Assembly (NCBI GenBank): GCA_046349435.1 | Contig: JAXMCI010000024.1 | Span: 1-64,000, forward strand | From: JAXMCI01 sp046349435 | Lineage (GTDB): Bacteria > Pseudomonadota > Alphaproteobacteria > Dongiales > Dongiaceae | Length of the DNA stretch: 64,000 bases | Direction of reading: 5' to 3' | Shown: positions 60,005 through 64,000 of the stretch, in pieces | How the letters are laid out: each line of letters begins with the position of its first letter | Position numbering within the stretch: the first letter of the stretch is position 1 | Position numbers and translations under genes: made by a program | Notes under the pieces: generated by a model | Database searches by the model: none | What the model saw: the letters and a program-made list of their open reading frames with translations, nothing else | Told to the model about the DNA's origin: nothing

Positions 60005-61219
60005 ATGGCCAAGATCAAGGTTGCCGAGCCCGTCGTGGAGCTCGACGGCGACGAGATGACCCGCATCATCTGGCGGTTCATCAAGGACAAGCTGATCCTC
60101 CCCTATCTCGATGTCGACCTGAAGTACTACGACCTCGGCATCGAGTCGCGCGACGCCACCGAGGACCGCATCACGGTCGAGGCGGCCGAGGCGATCAAGC
60201 GCTACCGGGTGGGCGTCAAGTGCGCCACCATCACCCCGGACGAGGCGCGGGTCGAGGAGTTCGGCCTCAAGAAGATGTGGCGGTCGCCGAACGGCACGAT
60301 CCGCAACATCCTCGACGGCACCGTCTTCCGCCAGCCGATCATCTGCCGCAACGTGCCGCGGCTGGTGCCGGGCTGGACCCAGCCGATCGTCATCGGCCGC
60401 CACGCCTTCGGCGACCAGTACCGCGCCACCGACTTCGTCGTGCCGGGCGCCGGCAAGCTGACCGTCCGCTTCGAGCCCAAGGGCGGCGGGGCGCCGATCG
60501 AGCACACCGTGTTCGACTTCCCGGGCGGCGGCGTGGCGCTCGCCATGTACAACCTCGACGAGTCGATCCGGGGCTTCGCCCAGGCCTGCTTCAACTACGC
60601 GCTGACGCTCGGCTGGCCGGTCTACCTGTCGACCAAGAACACCATCCTCAAGGCCTATGACGGGCGCTTCAAGGACATCTTCCAGGCGGTCTACGACGAG
60701 CAGTTCGCCGCCGCCTTCAAGGCCAAGGGCATCACCTACGAGCACCGCCTGATCGACGACATGGTGGCGAGCGCGCTGAAATGGAGCGGCGCATTCGTCT
60801 GGGCCTGCAAGAACTACGACGGCGACGTGCAGTCCGACACCGTGGCGCAGGGCTTCGGCTCGCTCGGGCTGATGACCTCCGTGCTGCTCTCGCCCGACGG
60901 CAACGTGGTCGAGGCCGAGGCGGCGCACGGCACGGTGACGCGGCACTATCGCGAGCACCAGAAGGGCAAGGCGACCTCGACCAACCCGATCGCCTCGATC
61001 TATGCCTGGACCCGCGGCCTCTGGTACCGCGGCAAGTTCGACGGCACGCCCGACGTGCAGCGCTTCGCCGAGACGCTGGAGAAGGTCTGCGTCGACACCG
61101 TCGAGTCCGGGCTGATGACCAAGGACCTCGCCTTGCTGATCAGCCCGGAGCAGACCTGGCTGACCACCACCGAGTTCCTCGACCGGCTCGACGCCAACCT
61201 GCGCCGCGCCATCGGCTGA
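60005..61219 (+). CDS. icd: NADP-dependent isocitrate dehydrogenase
   Basis: TCA-cycle enzyme of 404 residues converting isocitrate to 2-oxoglutarate, producing NADPH. The short, eukaryote-like type common in alphaproteobacteria: VVELDGDEMTRIIWRFIKD, ATEDRITVEAAEAIKRYRVG, WRSPNGTIRNILDGTVFRQP (isocitrate-binding Ser and Arg), DDMVASALKWSGAFVWACKN (metal Asp) and VEAEAAHGTVTRHYREHQKG (the cofactor loop with His and Arg supporting NADP). ATG 60005 follows a GAGGAG site. Followed after 23 bases by a cyclophilin gene. Confidence 0.96.
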   Translation: MAKIKVAEPVVELDGDEMTRIIWRFIKDKLILPYLDVDLKYYDLGIESRDATEDRITVEAAEAIKRYRVGVKCATITPDEARVEEFGLKKMWRSPNGTIRNILDGTVFRQPIICRNVPRLVPGWTQPIVIGRHAFGDQYRATDFVVPGAGKLTVRFEPKGGGAPIEHTVFDFPGGGVALAMYNLDESIRGFAQACFNYALTLGWPVYLSTKNTILKAYDGRFKDIFQAVYDEQFAAAFKAKGITYEHRLIDDMVASALKWSGAFVWACKNYDGDVQSDTVAQGFGSLGLMTSVLLSPDGNVVEAEAAHGTVTRHYREHQKGKATSTNPIASIYAWTRGLWYRGKFDGTPDVQRFAETLEKVCVDTVESGLMTKDLALLISPEQTWLTTTEFLDRLDANLRRAIG

Positions 61220-61242
61220 AGCCGCCGGAAAGGACCGATCCA

Positions 61243-61803
61243 ATGCGCCACATCTCCCGCCTGCTCGGGCTCCTCGCGGTCGGGCTGCTGCTCGCCGCCG
61301 GCCCGGCCCGCGCCGCCGACCCGAAGCTCGATCCCGAGAACACGCTCTACATGGACCTGACCTACGGGCGGGTGGTGATCCAGCTGCGGCCCGACCTGGC
61401 GCCCAAGCACGTCGCCCGGATCAAGCAGCTGGCGCGCCAGCACTTCTACGACGGCACGCCGTTCCACCGGGTGATCGCCGGCTTCGTCGTGCAGGGCGGC
61501 GACCCGACCGGCACCGGCACCGGCGGCTCGGGCCAGAACCTGCCGGCCGAGTTCTCCAAGGCGCACCATCTGCGCGGCACCGCCTCGATGGCGCGGGCCA
61601 GCGATCCGGACAGCGCCGACAGCCAGTTCTTCATCTGCCTCGCCGCGGTGCCCGACCTCGACGGCCAGTACACCATCTGGGGCCAGGTGGTGAAGGGCAT
61701 GGAGTTCGTCGACCGCATCAAGAAGGGCGACCCGCAGGACAACGGCACGGTGACCAACCCCGACCGCATCGTGAAGATGCAGGTCGCCGCCGACGTGAAG
61801 TAG
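61243..61803 (+). CDS. Periplasmic cyclophilin-type peptidyl-prolyl isomerase
   Basis: A 186-residue proline isomerase that helps fold exported proteins. Signal peptide RLLGLLAVGLLLAAGPARA, cleavage before ADPKL. The cyclophilin core is conserved: FYDGTPFHRVIAGFVVQGGD (the F-H-R catalytic region), LPAEFSKAHHLRGTASMARA, DSADSQFFICLAAVPDLDGQ and YTIWGQVVKGMEFVDRIKKG. The catalytic Arg (FHR) and substrate-pocket Phe/Gln (SQFFI) are present. Probably in the icd transcription unit, as is common in alphaproteobacteria. Confidence 0.93.
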   Translation: MRHISRLLGLLAVGLLLAAGPARAADPKLDPENTLYMDLTYGRVVIQLRPDLAPKHVARIKQLARQHFYDGTPFHRVIAGFVVQGGDPTGTGTGGSGQNLPAEFSKAHHLRGTASMARASDPDSADSQFFICLAAVPDLDGQYTIWGQVVKGMEFVDRIKKGDPQDNGTVTNPDRIVKMQVAADVK

Positions 61804-61861
61804 CGGCGGGCGGGGCGAGACGGCGCCACGACTCTCGACCTTCATGGCGCCCTGCCTCTTC

Positions 61862-61947
61862 TGTCATTGCCGGGCTTGACCCTGGGCTTGACCCGGCAAT
61901 CCAGGGCTGCCGCAAGCTGGATGCCCGGCTCAGGGCCGGGCATGACA
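61862..61947. repeat. Dispersed intergenic palindromic element (REP/MITE-like)
   Basis: About 86 bp bounded by TGTCAT and ATGACA. It contains two stem-loops: ATTGCCGGG (61866-61874) with CCCGGCAAT (61892-61900), and ATGCCCGGC (61921-61929) with GCCGGGCAT (61935-61943). Elements of this type, with GTCATTGCCGGGCTTGACCC ends, are scattered in many alphaproteobacterial genomes. It fills the gap between convergent genes. Confidence 0.75.
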
Positions 61948-62002
61948 ACGATGGAAGCGGCGATCGGGTCGGGGCCGCAGAGCTTGATGCCCGGCCCCCA
62001 CC

Positions 62003-63181
62003 TCAGCCCGGCTGCGGCACGGTCGCCTTGAGGCGGCGCTCGGCGATCTCGCGGATGGCGGCGCCGATGCGCGGCTCGCCCTGGGCCAGGCTGCGGAAGT
62101 CGTCGGCGTCGAGGATCAGCAGCTGGCAGCGCGACAGCGCGGCCACCGAGGCCGAGCGCGGCGCGTCGAGCAGCAGCGCCATCTCGCCGAAGAAGTCGCC
62201 GTCGGACAGCCGGACCGGGTGCGGCTGGATCTGCACCTCGGCGCTGCCGGCGGCGATGAAGTACATGCAGTCGCCCGGCTCGCCCTTGCGCACGATGGTG
62301 GTGCCCGAGGTCACCACCCGCGAGCGCAGCAGGCTGGCGACGCGGGCAACCTGCTCGGCGTCGAGCCCCTTGAACAGCGGCACGCGGGCGACCATGCCCC
62401 AGGTGACGACGAAGTCGCGGCGCTGGATCTCGCGGGCGAAGCCGGAGGCGATGATGCCGACCGGCAGGGCGTAGACGCCGATCCCGAGCACGGTGACGAT
62501 GCCGCCGAAGACCCGCCCGAGCGGCGTCACCGGCACGACGTCGCCGTAGCCGACCGTCGACAGCGCCGCCATCGCCCACCACATCGCCGCCGGGATGCTG
62601 GAGAATTGCTGGGGCTGCTCGCCATGCTCCAGGTAGTACATGCCGGTCGCCGACAGCATCAGCAGCGACAGCATGATGATCAGCGAGCCGACCAGCGCCC
62701 GCCACTCCGCGCCCAGCACGCGGCCGAGCGTGCCCATCGCCGTCGAGAAGCGGCTGAGCTTCAGCAGCAGCAGCAGCCGCAGCACCTGGAAGCGCAGCGG
62801 CTCGCCGGAGATCAGCCCGGCATAGAATGGCAGGACGACGGCGAGGTCGATCCAGCCGAACGAGCCGAGATAGCGCAGCCGGGCGCGGCTCGGCGGATCG
62901 CTGCCCTCGCCGTGCACCGCGCCGGCCACCCAGAGGCGGGCCGCGAACTCCAGCGTGAAGACGATCATCGAGAAGATCTGGAAGGCGACCAGCACCGGCC
63001 GCCAGTCGTCGTAGAAGCCGGGCAGCGTGTCGAGCGCGACGTCGGCGACGTTGCCCAGGATCAGCAGCAGCAGCAGCCAGAACACCAGGCGGCCGCCGAG
63101 CCGGCGCCGGCCGCCGCCCTCCAGCAGCAGGGCGACCCGCTGCTGCAGCGTCGTGCGCGGCCGTTCCCCCGCCGCGGCCAT
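62003..63181 (-). CDS. Cyclic-nucleotide-gated potassium channel (MloK1-like)
   Basis: A six-helix channel of 392 residues. S1-S4 lie within residues 30-155; S4 has few positive charges (FQVLRLLLLLKLSRFS), as in MloK1-like channels that sense voltage weakly. Pore loop with selectivity filter WAMAALSTVGYGDVVPVTPL (TVGYGD, about 210). S6 GIGVYALPVGIIASGF. The cyclic-nucleotide-binding domain (about 270-390) has GDCMYFIAAGSAEVQI, then the phosphate-binding cassette DGDFFGEMALLLDAPRSASV. A cyclase at 37601-40024 could supply its ligand. Convergent with the cyclophilin gene. Confidence 0.92.
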   Translation of the reverse strand: MAAAGERPRTTLQQRVALLLEGGGRRRLGGRLVFWLLLLLILGNVADVALDTLPGFYDDWRPVLVAFQIFSMIVFTLEFAARLWVAGAVHGEGSDPPSRARLRYLGSFGWIDLAVVLPFYAGLISGEPLRFQVLRLLLLLKLSRFSTAMGTLGRVLGAEWRALVGSLIIMLSLLMLSATGMYYLEHGEQPQQFSSIPAAMWWAMAALSTVGYGDVVPVTPLGRVFGGIVTVLGIGVYALPVGIIASGFAREIQRRDFVVTWGMVARVPLFKGLDAEQVARVASLLRSRVVTSGTTIVRKGEPGDCMYFIAAGSAEVQIQPHPVRLSDGDFFGEMALLLDAPRSASVAALSRCQLLILDADDFRSLAQGEPRIGAAIREIAERRLKATVPQPG

Positions 63182-63209
63182 GGCTCCCCCCGGAGCCGCC
63201 GCGCCCGGC

Positions 63210-64000
63210 TCAGCCGACCGCGACCGGTCCGCCCATCGCCACCGCCTGCTCGATGGCGGCCAGCGCCGCCTCGGCCTTGTCGGCGTCCGGCCCGCCGGCC
63301 TGGGCCATGTCGGGGCGGCCGCCGCCGCCCTGGCCGCCGAGCGCCCGGCTGCCGACCCGCACCAGCTCGACCGCGTCGAAGCGGCCGGCGAGGTCGGGTG
63401 TCAGCGCCACGACCAGCGAGGCGCGCCCGCCGTCGCGCACCGCCAGCGCCACGATGCCGGAGCCGATCTGCTTCTTGATCGCGTCGGCCATGCTCTTCAG
63501 CTCCTTGGCGGGTACGCCGTCGAGCAGCCGGGCGGCGAAGCGCACCCCGCCGATCTCCTTGGCCGCGGGCCCGGCGCCGGCGCCGCCGGTGGCCAGCGCC
63601 CGGCGCTGCTCGGCCAGCTCGCGCTCCAGCCGGCGGCGCTCGTCGAGCAGCTGCGCCACCCGCGCGCCGATCTCGCCGGGCTGCGCCTTGAGCAGCGAAG
63701 CGGTCTCGCCCAGCACCCGCTCCTCCTCGGCGACATGCTGCTCGGCGGCGGCGCCGGTCAGCGCCTCGATGCGCCGCACGCCGGCCGCCACCGCGCTCTC
63801 GCCGACGATCTTGAAGAGGCCGATGTCGCCGGTGCGCCGGACGTGGGTGCCGCCGCACAGCTCGGTCGAGAAGCTGCGGCCGTTGTCGCTGCCGCCCATC
63901 GAGACGACCCGCACCTCGTCGCCGTACTTCTCGCCGAACAGCGCCAGCGCCCCGGCCTTGACCGCCTCGTCGGGGGTCATGAAGCGGGTCGAGACGGCGG
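63210..64000 (-). CDS. alaS: Alanyl-tRNA synthetase, 3' part (continues beyond window)
   Basis: C-terminal 263 residues of AlaRS, which charges tRNA-Ala. The zinc-binding editing-domain end FSTELCGGTHVRRTGDIGLF is present, followed by IVGESAVAAGVRRIEALTG. A coiled-coil linker comes next (AQLLDERRRLERELAEQRRA), then the DHHA1-like C-terminal domain ending with SLVVALTPDL and the GGGGRPDMAQAGGPD tail. The reading is open to the window edge, so the 5' part, including the catalytic core, is missing. Followed by the potassium channel gene after 28 bases. Confidence 0.95.
   Translation of the reverse strand, partial: AVSTRFMTPDEAVKAGALALFGEKYGDEVRVVSMGGSDNGRSFSTELCGGTHVRRTGDIGLFKIVGESAVAAGVRRIEALTGAAAEQHVAEEERVLGETASLLKAQPGEIGARVAQLLDERRRLERELAEQRRALATGGAGAGPAAKEIGGVRFAARLLDGVPAKELKSMADAIKKQIGSGIVALAVRDGGRASLVVALTPDLAGRFDAVELVRVGSRALGGQGGGGRPDMAQAGGPDADKAEAALAAIEQAVAMGGPVAVG

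Overview
The window is about 64 kb of very GC-rich DNA. Closely packed genes, many GTGA/ATGA start-stop overlaps, pssA-psd, a monomeric-family icd and alaS suggest an alphaproteobacterium, probably Rhodospirillales-like. That placement is inferred from gene content and codon bias only. I see no rRNA, tRNA, CRISPR array, IS element or prophage.

Region 1 (35-12435) is a surface-polysaccharide locus. It holds a family-4 glycosyltransferase coupled to a BNR-type protein, three family-2 glycosyltransferases, a WecG/TagA/CpsF-type transferase, an O-antigen ligase/polymerase, a polysaccharide deacetylase, a Wzx-like flippase and two tandem TPR lipoproteins. Region 2 (12455-26678) is the most unusual part. 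It has three adjacent cyanophycin-synthetase-like (CphA-like) paralogues, each with damage to a different catalytic site. Next to them are a multi-pass membrane protein, a NADAR protein, two AI-2E/PerM-family membrane proteins and a DedA domain fused to an ATP-grasp ligase.

Region 3 (26706-44583) looks like an island for uptake and breakdown of a methylated amine or polyamine-like compound. It comprises a BetI-like TetR regulator, an acyl-CoA-dehydrogenase-like enzyme, PotABC-type transport genes, a distant PotD-type binding protein, two class III aminotransferases, two CrtI-like flavoproteins, a GcvT-like methyltransferase, a GFA-family protein and a Rieske oxygenase. A GAF/PAS/class III cyclase gene lies inside it. 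Four similar TTGRTTRWAC sites in the two divergent promoter regions suggest common control.

Region 4 (44862-58066) contains a nucleotidyltransferase plus CDP-alcohol phosphotransferase pair, a DMT exporter, a ribose-type sugar ABC transporter with a divergent lactonase-like amidohydrolase, and a phospholipid operon (psd, pssA, a second CDP-alcohol phosphotransferase, a secreted protein). It ends in a badly frameshifted LysM gene. Region 5 (58136-64000) is housekeeping-like: a dihaem cytochrome c, a LOG-family protein, isocitrate dehydrogenase, a periplasmic cyclophilin, a cyclic-nucleotide-gated potassium channel and the 3' part of alaS.

Several genes contain reading-frame breaks: 14.06, 15.1-15.4, 17.6, 29.5, 34.6 and 56-57.5 kb. 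Most lie in GC runs, so real decay and sequencing indels cannot be told apart from this sequence alone. Loss of particular active-site residues in the CphA-like genes cannot be explained by indels.
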